Part shown: one piece after another, positions 25,701 to 35,420 of the stretch
Layout of the letters: every line of letters starts with the position of its first letter
How positions within the stretch are numbered: the stretch's first letter is position 1
Assembly (NCBI RefSeq): GCF_901709675.1
Contig: NC_051092.1
Location: 8,266,491 to 8,330,490 of the forward strand
Source of the DNA: Syngnathus acus
Lineage: Eukaryota; Chordata; Actinopteri; Syngnathiformes; Syngnathidae
DNA length: 64,000 nucleotides
Reading direction: 5' to 3'
The notes under the pieces: model-generated
Told to the model about the DNA's origin: nothing
The model's database searches: none
What the model saw: only the letters and a program-made list of their open reading frames with translations
Program-made: the position numbers and the translations under genes

Positions 25701-28700
25701 CTTCATTTGGGTATAACTGTTTCAAATACGGGCGGCCTACCATGCATGATTTTGGAAAATGGGAGGAAATCGGAGTACCCGGCGGAAACCCATGCAAGCA
25801 CGGGGGAACATGCAAACTTCACACAGGAAGACTAGAGCCGGAATCAAACCCGGTACTTCTGAATTGAGAAGGGCATGTGCTAAACGGTATACGATACATC
25901 TAAAATTTTACTCACATGCTAAACATTAGCCTAACAATGGTATCTCGAAGTCAGGTCACTCATCTCAGAACTATCTGCTTGTTCTGCCTGGTCCCCATTC
26001 TCGTAATTCAGAGTCACCCTATATACCCTCGATATACGTATTTCCAATGAATGAACTCTGCTAAACCCATTACACTCATCTTTCACTTCAAATTAAAGCT
26101 GAAACATTTTTACCCCTTTTATTAGAAATGTGGTAAAACCCCACAATACTGTTTCCTGAAAAGACGGATTTTCACTTATGTGGCTGCTGGGTCAATTGTG
26201 GGGGAGGATGGCAAAGTATGTCAGGTATGAATTTGAACAGCATATGCGGACTTATACATGGTAAATTATGACTTCACTGTACACAGTCCCTATGAGTACA
26301 TTTAGTGAACACAAGCTACTTGTATCCATCTTAATTCTCACCATCTGTTTTTCCTCTACAAAACACTTCCATTCCACGTACAAACATGACATTCTTCTGG
26401 AGGAAAACAACAACTTTAAAAAAAAATGATTTAGCAGTAAACTCAGCATGTGTGCAGAAACGGCCAGTCATTGTCATGACAAATTATTTATCCTTGCTGT
26501 AAGAACCAACGTAAAGACATTGAGTCTCATTAAACACTCTCAAGATGCATAAGAAATGTTGTGATGTGAGGTTGGCCTGCAAACAAATTAGATCCGACAT
26601 AATTAAGTTGTTTTCCAGGTTTTCCATCACACTTATTTGTCTCCCTGCAGTATAAGGGCCAAAAGAGGCAGACAGCTCTTGGTGTCGTGCCAAGAACACA
26701 GCAGACACTATTGAAAGACTGAAAGCTGACTAAAATCAACATACCCTTGCAGTCTCTTATTTTCATGTCTAAAAACATGCCTCTCATGTGTAAAACAGCA
26801 CATAGATGGATGATGTATTAACTCGTCTGATTTTTTTTTTGTCTGCAGTATAAAATGTGGAGTAGTCCACATTCTACCAAAGAGTCCAATAGAAGTGTTG
26901 TGAAATTCTAAAAGGTTATTGCTGACTGTAGTTGTTTAAACTGTCCACCATATTACTATGTATATTATTATGTAGTTGGGGCCAGAGTTGATCATATGCC
27001 TTGCAAATATAGAGCAACTGAAATAGGACATTTATTATGCACTCATCAAACTCCACTGACAATATCATGATACATTAAAATTTTTCAATGAGAGGCTTGG
27101 CATGGCTGCTTCTTGACTTTCATTGTGGGCCAGGTACTCTCTCCAATCATACATAAGTGACGTCTGAAATTTTTGTTCTTTGGGATGAATGGACGATAAA
27201 TCTCACAGACACCTTCACAAAATTGTGTTGTAAGTCTATCCATAAGAATGGCAGTTTCCATTTTGAGTTCCTGTGGGAGTAGCAACCAGCTGTCTCAATT
27301 TGTTTTAATACTGTAGACTTGCTGTATGGCTCCTGACTAGACCACAGATGGGAAGGAGAGCTTTGTCTATTTGTTCAACGAGCCACAAGTCAGGAAAAAG
27401 CATTTCTTTTTTATATCAATAGGGAGGACAAATGAACGTTGTGCGCTAAAATTGTGATGGCTGTGGTTGATATAGACGAATAGACTCGGAAAATTAAAAG
27501 CATTCATACAAACGTATAGTACATGTTTTTGGAATGAGGGAGGAAGCCGCAGAATTCTCAGAAAATACAAGCAATCATGGGGAAAACATGCAGTCTACAC
27601 AATGATGTGTTTCTTTGAGTAAATATAGTTAAATTTAAATTTGCTAACCTGATACCGGGGTTGGCACTGAGTTAACCAATACATTCAATATTTTTTTCCA
27701 GTTAAATTCAACAAAATCCCCAAATACAACATTACGAATGTGTGCCAATTGCCTGGCAGCTACTGATCAAGTTGTACCTGGATGGAAGATGCAGGGGTCA
27801 CACTCATTGATGGCGTTGCGGCAGCAGGGCACAGCGTAGCCCACCGATGTCCCCTGCAGGGGGCATTTGCAGCGGATCACATCATACTCGCAGCAGCTCC
27901 TGCACATGACGTTCCACTCTGGGCCGGGGCAGTGGTCGGACAAATGTCTGTAATCTAAATAAGAAAATAAAGTACTTTGTTTTAAACTACAAGAAAAATA
28001 TCAACAAAAGGAGTGCATCATGAGTACCAAAATAGACAGGACAATAAATGTCAACTGCGATATTTGCATGAGCAGACTTGACTTTAATGTCCACAGAGGG
28101 CTGCTGTGTTTACTACTTTTGTGTTTATGTGAGCTGCTGCCTACTGGCGCTCTGGTTATTTCCTCAGCTTTGTGGCCTCAAGCTTCTCTTTGGAGTTCCC
28201 ATGTTGTGTGTTTGCATGCTGTGTACGAAATCAAACATCAAGTAAAAGCTGCTGCAATATGAAAGTCACCATGACTGATAATTAAGACCGTTCTGGCTAG
28301 GTACGTTGAGCATTTTTGTGTGGTTGTGTCAAGGTTTTTGTTGAATTTGGGAAACAGATAGGATAATGTCCTTGTAGCCGAAGGAGCATTAACAGATGCA
28401 GCACTTTAAATTTGGCAAGGGTGTTCTTCCAACAGTTAGCTCATCATTATTATCCACGTCATTTGTACATTAAAAGCAGACAAAGTCCCTTCAAATGCGA
28501 TTAATGCTTCCTAATTTAATCAAACTGTTAAAACACGAAAGGGCATGTTTTTATTTTAATAACTTGAAGCATATCAACTGGAAAGACAAGACTTTATACA
28601 GTGCTTAGACTAGGTTCTTTTCAAATTCACACTATTACAACAAATATTACAAAGTGTAAAATGTTCCACTATTTTTCTTCCACAACTGATGGTACTATAA

Positions 28701-31700
28701 ATTTGATATCAATCAACTGCAATTGGGGCAGTGTATTTCCAGTAGGTTAATATCACTGCAGGTTTTCAAATGGCAGATTTCATGCCTCATAAAACTGCTT
28801 GCAGGCTTTACGCTTTTATGTTATCTTGCCCGTTGTTGAAGTCATTTCTTTATTTGACGACGTGGGTTGGGTTGAATTTGTGCATTAACCTTGAAAGCTC
28901 CACCAGTCTTTTACTACATCTGTCTGCGGTCTCAAGAATAGAAGATTAATGTCTCCAGTCTTCACACACACATGCACACTATTCAAGCTGTCATACCAAC
29001 CACTAGTTGCAGGTTGTTGTTGCCGCAACAAATATAAACTCCCAGCCTCATCAATTTTGTTTTTGTATACTGCTGTACTTGTGTTGTCTCATCAGATCCT
29101 CTGTCTCCCTCTGACCAAAAATCTACTCTTACACTTTATGTCTAGATGGTCATCTTTTGGGGATTTCCATCTTGGAACCACAAGCATGCACAGTGAGGAC
29201 GAACAAGTCGTGTTTATAGAAAAGTTGGCGAGAAAAACAAAATAGCATTCAACACAACTAAATGGCTTTTTTTTTTGACCATTTAAAACAACACATTTGC
29301 ACACTTCCATGATTTAAACCAAACGTGACCATATACGTGATGTATCGAGGCATTGTTTGACTACAATCTGTGTAGTCATTAACGCTCATCTGCTTGCACT
29401 CAAAACAGAAAAATGGTCACGACCAAGTGCACTTCAGATCACTGATGTTTTATCAGTAATGTGGACCAGAATACATCATTTGTGCACCTTGCATAAAAAG
29501 CATCGCCAAGCAAGTTACTGGCTAACGTCATCATTGTACACTGTTCACTATGACATTTAACTAGTGGCAATGGCTCCCAACACAGGATGAAAATCGTGTT
29601 TAAAAGGTGAGATGGCTGCCATATGGGGATTGAGAGGTTACAGACACCATCTCTTCTCATGAGACCAATTTGCGTCCTTCATACTTAAAGGTCACTTAGG
29701 TCCATGAGAGTCGGAAACTTGAGTTATCGGACAGAAACATGAAAAGGAGCGAGCCTGGTAATGTCATTAGACGGGATGGTGCTATGTCCCGAGGGAGCTG
29801 ACCTCACTGTGGCCTTCAACCCTGTCAGGTATCCCTGTCAGGTTAAGAATGTGAATCATTGTAATCCTTTATGATATTTTTAGGGGATGAGGTTAGCAGG
29901 TTTACACAGAAAGAAAATATTTACATTTCTACTCAAGATTGTTGAAAAGGGCAGAATTATATTTTATTTTTCATACATTTTTTAAATGTGTATGAAAAAG
30001 CAAATCAAGGAATTTATTTCATATAAGCATTGCACCCTCCCCAGAATACAAATGGGAGATTTGTCATAAATCAAAATGTAGTCTGCTACTGACTGGCACA
30101 AACTAATACAATTCAATTTTAGTCGTGTTTGTATTTCTTTCTTTTTGCCATTTGGTTTGCAACTGAAACATTCTCCCCACCCCCCAAGACAAATGACTTT
30201 TCCTTTCCATGTAATCCTAACGTCTTACGTCATTCTACACGAACCAGAAAGTATTCTGCTAACTGAAATGGGAAAAGACAAACAAACTAAAACTCATTTC
30301 AACATTGATGGGGGTGCCTGTGTTCAACTGACTCTGATTCTAGTTATGCAATGGAATGATCAGAATTAATAAAATGACCACAAAAAGGGGAAAGATGTCT
30401 TCTGTGTTCCATCCTACAAGTTGTTTTCTGCCTCCATCTAATTTCTGCACTGATCAAGCAATCAGAATCATTTCTCTCACAAGCACTTGGGTATATCCCC
30501 CCCAAATTTTTTTTATCTGTGTGGCACAAGGGAACAACCTTTTTTTCATACGAAATAGTGTCTCAGGCCTCATAAGGTTCACTTTGTTTCCTTCATGAGG
30601 TTAACAAAAACACAAGCAGCGGCGTTTGGGTGTTTGTACTACTTGGTGGCCGGATTCAAACTGCTGACCTTTACTTCTCAATATATTATTTTTAAAATGT
30701 CATTTGAGCATTACAAATATTGTTAGAAATGAGGGGTGGGGCAAGCGAGAGGAAAGGCCCACTTTAGTTGCATTTCCGGATGAAAAACATTGAGATATTT
30801 TCAATGTTTCTCTTAATGAACAGTTTTATATAATATGTGTGTGCTTATGACGATAGTGTTCTATAGTCAAAGGTACTTCTTTCACTGCCTTGTAAAAACA
30901 CACGTGTGGTGTAGTGTAGTGTGAGCTATCCAGGTCGGCAACAAAACCTGCCTAGAAACAATTGCACGAGGACTTTTTACACCGTTATGGTTGTGCAAGG
31001 ATTTTCTTGTGTGCACATAATTGGAATGTTGATTGAGCACTTCTTTAAAAATCAGTATTATTTTTGGTTATTTGAAAGAAAACACCCTAAAAAATTATAT
31101 TACGGTCTAAATTTTCCTGACAGCTATTTGCAATGTATTAAGAGGCAGCAACTGAGTTGCATGCCTGAGGCTATTGTACTGCAATTAATGTCAGACAACT
31201 CGACATGCTGTCAGTTGTGTGTGTGCGGAGTGGGGGTGGGGGATTCTACTAACTGGAGAGAGATTCCACCCTGATATTTGGCAAACATTGAAACTGTCAC
31301 TTCTTTTGTTGTTTCATGTATATAGATTAATTCGTTATAACCACTGTGCCTCATGTATCCCAAATTCAGTTAATTGTGAGACAATGGGAACCAAGCTCCA
31401 GGAAAGTATACCTCAACTCCCATAAATACATTCAAATCATTGGTCTGTGTGTTTTATTCATGGTCAAATGCAATATTTGATTTTTGTCTTCATTTAAAAT
31501 GTATTATTAGACCATCTGCACTTGAGAGTGACAACAGTGGTGGTACTTGATTACAAAACCAAAGCAGTTTGAGTCCAAAGTTTCTATGAGCTCTACTAGT
31601 TTCCATGTAAAAAAAAAACAAAAAAACATGGTACTGAAAAGTAAAGAACGTGGTGAGCAAAGTCGCCCTTTATACTCACAGGTAATCGTAATGAGAACAT

Positions 31701-34700
31701 GAGGTATAGAAATTCGATGGATTTATGACAGAAGAACCAGTTGTAGAGGAAAGCAGAAATGACATCATGAAGTCTTGGGTCCAATGTTTTAGGGGGTTCA
31801 GTATCTCTTGTCTCCTCCGAGACAAATGGAAAGTAATATTTACCCACAGTAGAATTGTGTTATTTTGGGATACACATTATATTATTTTACTTAATGACCC
31901 ATCACTATTCCTTTTCATGGCAGAGATTTTTATTACTGGTCAGTCACTTCTCACTGAATTTATTTGTTAAATTGCACAATTTCTGAGGGCACAATTGATT
32001 TGTGGTTCTGGCATTCCTGTGCTGAGTTTGCAGGTTCTCCTTGTGCTTGCATTGATTTGCTCCCGTTAGTCTGGCCTTTGTTTTCTTAACTTTTGATGTC
32101 AAACATAAATATTTACAGCAAAAACAAAGCAATCTGCCTCACCATTCCAATACTTTTTGAGGGGAGTGTAGTTCAAGCGCTACTAGAATCACAGTAGTTA
32201 TTATGGTAGTTTCCACTTTGACTTGAATACAAAGTGCGTGTTGCTGCGGCTTTTGGAAATGGGAAGTGGTGTTTGCTTTTTTTTTCCCTCCAGATGTGGA
32301 AGACTCTTTACAAGCATGTGAAAAAAAGTCATACGGTAGAAATAACACTCATTGTCACACTCTCCATCGCCTGGTGGAGACCTCCATGTGCCCAAAAAAA
32401 GCAGTTAGCATCTGTAACTCAGCTGCGCACTTTTGATGTCAATGCAGACGATGACATCATTGCTGACACAGCCATGGAAGCGGTCATGGAAATTACAATC
32501 TTGGGTGCATCTATGGATCATTAGTTTGACCCCCATTGCAGTCAGTGTAGATATAGTGTCAAAAACATTATGAACCCTGACCTTTGTTGTCAACAAGAAT
32601 ACTGTTTGTTTTTGTTATTTAAAAATACAGTCTCGTCACGCTCAAAATCAAATTATGTAAATGACATGATCTTGAGGCTACAGTATTTTTATTTTATTGT
32701 ATTAAGTAAAGCAACTACATTGGAACGTGGTTCGGATTTTGAATTTAATCCTCCCGAAGATTCAATCCCATGGCAAGGAGTTTGTCTGTACTCTGGCTTT
32801 CACGTCACATGACATTCAGGGAAAGATAGGTGCATCAAGAGTTACAGCTATTTGCATATTTCAATGCTGATACCTAAATCAGAAATGCATATCTGTGGCA
32901 TTTGCAACTGACATTTTCTTGCTCACCGCTTGAATCAATTTGAATACCGCCGCGTCCTCCTAGTTTGCATGGAAACATGGAAAATGATACCTATGTAATA
33001 CTCGATATAATAAAAGGTAAGTGTCAACTAGCTCGGCCAAAATATTGACATCATATACAGTACGACTTCAGAAAATGTAATCACACACATAAAACATCAT
33101 TAGATATTGATGTAAGTGTTTTCACATAAGATTTTAATCTGTTGGGAATCTTATCAATGTATCATCACTACTTGGCTAAACATCCATCCATCCATTTTCT
33201 ACACAACACCTCCTGCTCAGGATCATGGGGAGTGGAAGCCACCTGCCATTGGGTGAAGGCAGACTGTCAATCACAGGGTAGAGTGGAGACTAGCAATCAT
33301 TCACACTCACAATCACATCATCAGGGGACAGAACGAACGCTGCGGCTGCTGTACATGGATGCCAGGTGAGTGAAACATAATTACATCATCAGTGGCACTT
33401 GTGCTATCGCCTGGCAAAAAGACTGATGAAAACATATTTTATAAAAAAAAGTTGGACCAATGCACACCGATCTATTTCGTTCGCCATTATAAGCAGAGAA
33501 ACATATATAGGAGACTTTTGGCTTCTGGTTCGTACCCAGGTGGATGGATATCTGCTTACACATTCAAATTCTGATGCTAAGCACTAATTACACTTGTGTT
33601 TTTTAAAAAAGTTTTATAATGAATCAAACGGAAACTGCTTTTAATTGGACTACCCCTTATTACGTATATGGCAGAATTATGAAAGCAACGAGTATTTTTT
33701 ATTCACTTAATTTCATAATTGGTTTCTTGATTTGCAATAAAAAAGTTTGTACACGTTTTATTTTCTTCAGTTACATATATATTGTCATGCATCATAATGT
33801 CGTCATCACAACAAATCTTTGTAGAGAATAGAGAATTTATTCCAAGCACAATATTGCAAAACTGTCATGTCAATTAAATGACATTGGAGTTATTTTACAC
33901 AGAGTAAAAATACACACAATTAAACTATTTCCTCAAGGCAAAAACTTAACCATGACGTACTGTGGAAAGTTTTGAGTGTGCGTATGTACAAGTGTACAGT
34001 TGCCTTTGCATAGTCTCTCCACAGCAGCTGCCTGGTATTTTGAGGTCATTGTGATTTAGCTATCATGGAACAAGAAAACTCTCCGGGGAACATTGTGGGT
34101 AGTGCAGATCTGAGTGTGGGCTTATCTTGCCGCTCATCCTGTACATTGCTTCAATGAACTTCCTCGACTCAAAAACCCACTAATGAAGTGTATTATCCAC
34201 CCACTTTGATGCGCATAAATTACAATTTACAGCAGTAATGCGGCCTGGGATTGATTTCTCTGTTATACAACACAATATTGATGTTAATTTATCTGTTTTA
34301 ACTCTGTTAATCCTGACAAACGACAATTTCAGATAAAGGGCACATTGCTATGCAGAGACATGAGCAATCATCAGATAGTTACACAAGATTATGCAACAGT
34401 CTTCAAGAGTGACTCAGCTGACAACGAGAGAATTCATCAAATCACTGCCAGTCAACACAGACGGGTTCGCTGGCCAACATGACTTTATTGTGTTTTGACT
34501 ACTTGGAAATTTGTAAAGTGGAGTCGGAGGGCAGCGGAGACATTGACGCACGCATCACTGCAGTCAGCACGATCGATTCAAACTTGCTGTATCCTGTTGA
34601 AGTCATCAAGGGTGAATACGAGGAGACTATTTTAAGTGCTACATCTCCAGTGACCACTTTGACATTAAAAGAGAAATTGTTGCACAAACAAGGCAGTGTA

Positions 34701-35207
34701 CCAAGTCTGAACAGTGCTATTGGATGGAAGCTACCTAAAGGAATGTGCCGTAATAGCACTTTTTTGTTTTATTATGTAACACCAGATAAACAACCTCACA
34801 CAATCAAAAATGCACTTTTTTCTATACTGTACATAAAGATGCATGTCATCTTTGCAAAGACGATAGATAAAAAACGATTCACCTCAATTAACAAACATGC
34901 CATGCATCTTTCAGGAAGACTTTGATTTTTTGCTTATTTGTGATGAAAGGATTTAAAGAGAGACTGGATCAAGACAAAGATGTTGTCTTATTGAGAAGAA
35001 AATATCCACAACAGAGAGAAAGGGGAGAATTATACAAGTAAACTTACTGTTGGGCCAGGCGCTTCCCTGAGGTACGAAGATAAAGATGAGGAGGTAAATG
35101 AGAAGGAACCAGCCTGCTCTCCCACTGATAATTGCGCTGGTCCCGGGGATTGCGTGGGAGCCCCCATCGGCTTGCCCCAGCTGCGGTCCGGGTTCCGCAG
35201 ACAGCAT
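13195..35207 (-). CDS. pamr1: Inactive serine protease PAMR1-like, 14 exons, 1159 residues
   Basis: A secreted mosaic protein; family members are regeneration-associated pseudoproteases. I built this from 14 minus-strand exons, all with AG/GT borders and compatible phases; the coding length is 3480 bases. Domain order: signal segment (about 33-50), cysteine-rich head (58-155), CUB (about 156-264), EGF with six cysteines (267-299), Sushi A (305-358), Sushi B (365 to about 421), acidic cysteine-free linker (423-695), Sushi C (about 698-751), Sushi D (755 to about 851), trypsin-like domain (about 854-1159). His934 (in VVVAAHCV) and Asp990 (in DSDIAV) of the triad remain. The nucleophile position is Thr1092 (CPSDTGG), the S1-site Asp is Asn1086 and the oxyanion Gly is Ser1090, so proteolysis is not expected. 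Human PAMR1 also has Thr at the serine position. Human PAMR1, as I know it, is about 720 residues with two Sushi domains; Sushi A, Sushi B and the linker are extra here. Start: the only ATG in exon 1, with A at -3. Whether the linker exon is in every transcript is unknown. Confidence 0.93.
13833..14191 (-). CDS. pamr1: pamr1 exon 13: first half of trypsin-like domain
   Basis: Residues 853-972, with acceptor TTGGCAG|TG and donor TTGAGG|GTAAGATC. It reads [36 protein letters not shown] with the active-site His934, and [11 protein letters not shown]. The usual activation motif (R|IVGG) is missing, as expected for this inactive family. A 28-residue basic/Ser loop (about 884-911) is inserted after the first strand. 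Confidence 0.95.
14403..14556. repeat. 76-base tandem duplication in pamr1 intron 12
   Basis: Two copies about 76 bases apart share TGCATATCTTGGACTCAGGA, then AAGGAACCAT, then TACAAGACACAAC, with few differences (ATG/ATA, ACACGC/ACGCGC). The first halves of the units are more diverged. Confidence 0.9.
15024..15225. mobile_element. Short non-autonomous hAT-like element in pamr1 intron 12
   Basis: The element starts CAGGGATGTCC and ends GGACATCCCTA. It is flanked on both sides by the perfect 8-base direct repeat GTCTAAAT (15016-15023 and 15226-15233), the hAT target-duplication length. Longer inverted matches continue inward (CTGCCTGTTTTCCATGTC against GACATGAAAAACAGGCAG). At 202 bases it has no coding capacity. 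The mutated final base (A instead of G) shows it is old. Confidence 0.88.
15393..15622 (-). CDS. pamr1: pamr1 exon 12: rest of Sushi D
   Basis: Residues 776-852, with acceptor CCCTCAG|AA and donor CCAG|GTGAGGG. It contains [36 protein letters not shown] and VSC, completing the last Sushi before the protease domain. Confidence 0.93.
15721..15787 (-). CDS. pamr1: pamr1 exon 11: start of Sushi D
   Basis: Residues 754-775, a 67-base exon, with acceptor GTTGCAG|CA and donor TTCAG|GTTTGTG. It reads [17 protein letters not shown], a string strongly diagnostic of PAMR1, and carries the first cysteine of Sushi D. It ends in phase 2. Confidence 0.93.
16219..16395 (-). CDS. pamr1: pamr1 exon 10: Sushi C (matches human first Sushi)
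   Basis: Residues 695-753 in a phase 1-1 exon of 177 bases, with acceptor TCTCCAG|AG and donor TAGAG|GTAAGG. It reads [40 protein letters not shown]. The NHSYALSG and WSGKQPLC strings align best with the first Sushi of human PAMR1. Only 75 bases separate it from the linker exon. Confidence 0.93.
16471..17286 (-). CDS. pamr1: pamr1 exon 9: 272-residue acidic/basic low-complexity linker
   Basis: A phase 1-1 exon of 816 bases, with acceptor GTCTGCAG|TG and donor AATG|GTAAGAC. It encodes residues 423-694, all open. The composition is dominated by Lys, Glu, Asp, Asn and Thr, with no cysteine, one Trp and several N-glycosylation sequons (NNT, NSS, NDT, NIT, NQS). It looks like a disordered extracellular stalk. 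The splice sites and unbroken 272-codon frame support it as real coding sequence. It has no counterpart in human PAMR1 that I know of. Its symmetric phase means it could be skipped without a frameshift. Confidence 0.78.
17381..17457 (-). mobile_element. tRNA-like SINE-type repeat with palindromic ends
   Basis: On the minus strand this reads from GGTGGGACACTGG to CCAGTGTTCCACC, so the ends can pair over 13-14 bases with one G-U. Between them are TGGCTAGCACG, resembling a pol III A box, and GGTTCGATTCC, a perfect B box. Fish genomes carry many copies of a repeat with this tRNA-like part, so I call it a repeat and not a functional tRNA. It lies in pamr1 intron 8, just before exon 9. Confidence 0.5.
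17751..17834. repeat. 42-base tandem duplication in pamr1 intron 8
   Basis: ATGCTTAGCAGTCATCCAGT and the following ATCTTATGAGAGGTGAT recur 42 bases later with two single-base changes. Confidence 0.9.
18349..18655 (+). mobile_element. Possible solo LTR or similar dispersed repeat in pamr1 intron 8
   Basis: A pyrimidine-rich, less AT-rich block starts TGTCACCCGCCTGC and contains CTACTTAAACCC, then a run of CCTGTC/CTTGTC-like phrases, ending near a TATAATATAATAA stretch. Its composition and phrasing resemble fish LTR sequences. No target duplication is evident, so this is tentative. Confidence 0.3.
18656..18674. repeat. Short GGAT microsatellite
   Basis: Four GGAT units, beginning 42 bases from the 3' end of pamr1 exon 8. 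Confidence 0.85.
18716..18907 (-). CDS. pamr1: pamr1 exon 8: Sushi B (extra relative to human)
   Basis: Residues 359-422 in a phase 1-1 exon of 192 bases, with donor AAAG|GTCAGACC. The acceptor is either TGCAAG|TT (used here) or six bases later, TTCCAG|TG; both keep the frame. It holds a complete Sushi: [37 protein letters not shown]. It resembles Sushi C, which suggests an exon duplication. Confidence 0.86.
19000..19170 (-). CDS. pamr1: pamr1 exon 7: Sushi A (extra relative to human)
   Basis: Residues 302-358 in a phase 1-1 exon of 171 bases, with acceptor GCTCAG|TA and donor TGTG|GTAATT. Four Sushi cysteines are at 305, 331, 345 and 358, with the conserved Trp351 in DGTWS. It reads [22 protein letters not shown] and [10 protein letters not shown]. 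It has no clear equivalent in the two-Sushi human protein. Confidence 0.88.
19341..19526. repeat. 93-base tandem duplication in pamr1 intron 6
   Basis: Two abutting copies, each starting GCTGCTTATTGGCCACAG, differ at about three positions (GCGACA/GCGGCA, AAGAAGC/AAGCAGC, CCTAACA/CCTCACA). The high identity points to a recent local duplication. Confidence 0.95.
19738..19772 (-). pseudogene. Broken copy of the 3' end of the pamr1 protease exon
   Basis: On the plus strand CTCTATCCAGACTTTG (19740-19755) is an exact 16-base match to 13210-13225 in pamr1 exon 14. It is followed by AGTT, a small length difference, and then CATGAGTG shared again. On the minus strand the matching part reads NNYKVWIE then TAA, against [11 protein letters not shown] in the true exon; a 2-base deletion breaks the frame just upstream. 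A poly(A)-like AATAAA overlaps the stop. An AT microsatellite begins right beside it. It lies between the EGF exon and Sushi A. Confidence 0.55.
19790..19850. repeat. ATATT pentanucleotide microsatellite
   Basis: About ten ATATT units in tandem, in pamr1 intron 6. Confidence 0.95.
19851..21329. other. pamr1 intron 6, remainder
   Basis: I looked here for the rest of a second protease domain and found no convincing remnant. A 91-residue minus-strand open frame at 20330-20605 shows no serine-protease features. Confidence 0.5.
21330..21437 (-). CDS. pamr1: pamr1 exon 6: EGF-like domain
   Basis: Residues 266-301 in one phase 1-1 exon of 108 bases, with acceptor GGCAG|CT and donor AATG|GTAAGTC. 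The six cysteines are at 267, 272, 278, 288, 290 and 299, ending [14 protein letters not shown], the standard EGF C-terminal pattern. Confidence 0.95.
21438..22781. other. pamr1 intron 5
   Basis: No repeat or additional exon recognised. Confidence 0.6.
22782..22999 (-). CDS. pamr1: pamr1 exon 5: second half of CUB domain
   Basis: Residues 193-265, with acceptor CCAACAG|GT and donor TTCAG|GTATGTTG. It reads [12 protein letters not shown], the CUB calcium-site strand, then [10 protein letters not shown] and [16 protein letters not shown]. These match the CUB consensus and PAMR1 closely. Confidence 0.95.
23315..23556. mobile_element. TA-flanked inverted-repeat element (MITE) in pamr1 intron 4
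   Basis: The ends are near-perfect inverted repeats of about 28 bases (CCGTATTTTCCGCACTATAAGGCGCACC and its complement), flanked by TA on each side (23313-23314 and 23557-23558). The sub-repeat ATTATAAGGCGCAC recurs inside both ends. It has no coding capacity. The TA duplication fits a Tc1/mariner-type mobiliser, but the family is not proven. Confidence 0.88.
23965..24058 (-). mobile_element. L2/Maui-like LINE tail, minus orientation, in pamr1 intron 4
   Basis: CCATTCATCCATTTTCTATA, CGCTTCTTAGGGTCAAGGGTG, AGCTGGAGCCTATTGTCAC and TTTGGGCGGGAGATGG together are a mutated reverse copy of the common fish LINE 3' end. Confidence 0.7.
24697..24811 (-). CDS. pamr1: pamr1 exon 4: first half of CUB domain
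   Basis: Residues 155-193, with acceptor CAACAG|AG and donor CTCAG|GTAAGG. It carries the CUB opening cysteine and the [12 protein letters not shown] strand typical of CUB domains. It leaves phase 2, completed by exon 5. Confidence 0.92.
25299..25424 (-). CDS. pamr1: pamr1 exon 3: second half of cysteine-rich head
   Basis: Residues 113-154, with acceptor TTCAAG|GT and donor ATGA|GTGAGTGAG. It reads [17 protein letters not shown] and [15 protein letters not shown], a laminin/EGF-like closing turn just before the CUB domain. Phase 1 on both sides. Confidence 0.93.
   Translation of the reverse strand, partial: VAVFLRTVSGATMGPGVPKMTFSSVANTVPSVVPDGLVETA
25425..25734. other. pamr1 intron 2, part next to exon 3
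   Basis: No repeat or exon recognised. Confidence 0.5.
25735..25890 (+). repeat. Dispersed fish repeat (GGAGTACCCGG family) in pamr1 intron 2
   Basis: ATGCATGATTTTGGAAAATG, GGAGGAAATCGGAGTACCC, AACATGCAAACTTCACACAG and GAATCAAACCCGGTACTTCT follow the order of a repeat found by the thousand in fish genomes. Its last part is tRNA-like, reading toward the same B-box sequence as the repeat at 17.4 kb. Confidence 0.65.
25891..27518. other. pamr1 intron 2, central part
   Basis: No repeat or exon recognised. Confidence 0.5.
27519..27605 (+). repeat. Degenerate second copy of the same dispersed repeat
   Basis: ACATGTTTTTGGAATGAGGG, AGGAAGCCGCAGAATTCTC and GGGGAAAACATGCAG align with the element at 25.7 kb but with many changes. 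It ends about 170 bases from exon 2. Confidence 0.5.
27778..27954 (-). CDS. pamr1: pamr1 exon 2: cysteine-rich N-terminal head
   Basis: Residues 54-112, with acceptor TTTAG|AT and donor CAG|GTACAAC. It contains [17 protein letters not shown] and the double cysteine pair YAVPCCRN. This pattern is diagnostic of the PAMR1 head and is what first identifies the gene at its 5' side. Confidence 0.93.
27955..33175. other. pamr1 intron 1, part nearer exon 2
   Basis: Part of a 7.1-kb first intron. No additional exon or clear repeat recognised. Long first introns often hold enhancers, but nothing in the sequence lets me place one. Confidence 0.5.
33176..33325 (-). mobile_element. Degenerate L2/Maui-like LINE tail in pamr1 intron 1
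   Basis: CATCCATCCATCCATTTTCT, AGGATCATGGGGAGTGGA, CCATTGGGTGAAGGC and CATTCACACTCACAATCACA follow the reversed order of the common LINE 3' end. Confidence 0.6.
33326..35047. other. pamr1 intron 1, part nearer exon 1
   Basis: No supported exon. A 148-residue plus-strand open frame at 34479-34925 has no recognisable domain and normal intronic composition. Confidence 0.5.
35048..35207 (-). CDS. pamr1: pamr1 exon 1: start codon and signal segment
   Basis: It encodes residues 1-53 plus one base, with donor ACA|GTAAGTT. A hydrophobic core ([13 protein letters not shown]) is preceded by 32 mostly small, uncharged residues, which is an unusually long n-region for a signal peptide. The core is followed by PQGSA, a plausible cleavage site. 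There is no other in-frame ATG before the core. An upstream non-coding exon cannot be excluded. Confidence 0.8.
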
Positions 35208-35420
35208 GCTGCAGTCTGGAACTCTGTTTACTTTCTGAACTCAGCTGACATCACCATCTCAAACTCTTTCAATGCTTCCTGCCCCCACCTTCTAATTCTC
35301 CCTCTCTCTCTGGCTCTCTCTCTCTGTCTGTCTCGCTCTCTCATTATCTTTGGCTTCAAGTTACAGTCCACTCTCCTAAAGTTCTGCCTTAAACTCTACT
35401 CCTTCCACATGGAGGACCAC
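35208..35420 (-). promoter_or_regulatory. pamr1 5' flank with CT-rich tract
   Basis: Immediately upstream of the pamr1 start codon (minus strand). It holds a CT-rich tract at about 35298-35342, read as GA-rich on the sense strand. No TATA box is obvious. The transcription start cannot be placed from sequence alone. Confidence 0.35.

Noticed and set aside
34479-34925. 148-residue plus-strand open frame in pamr1 intron 1
   Set aside because: No domain match; a chance open frame in a 7-kb intron.
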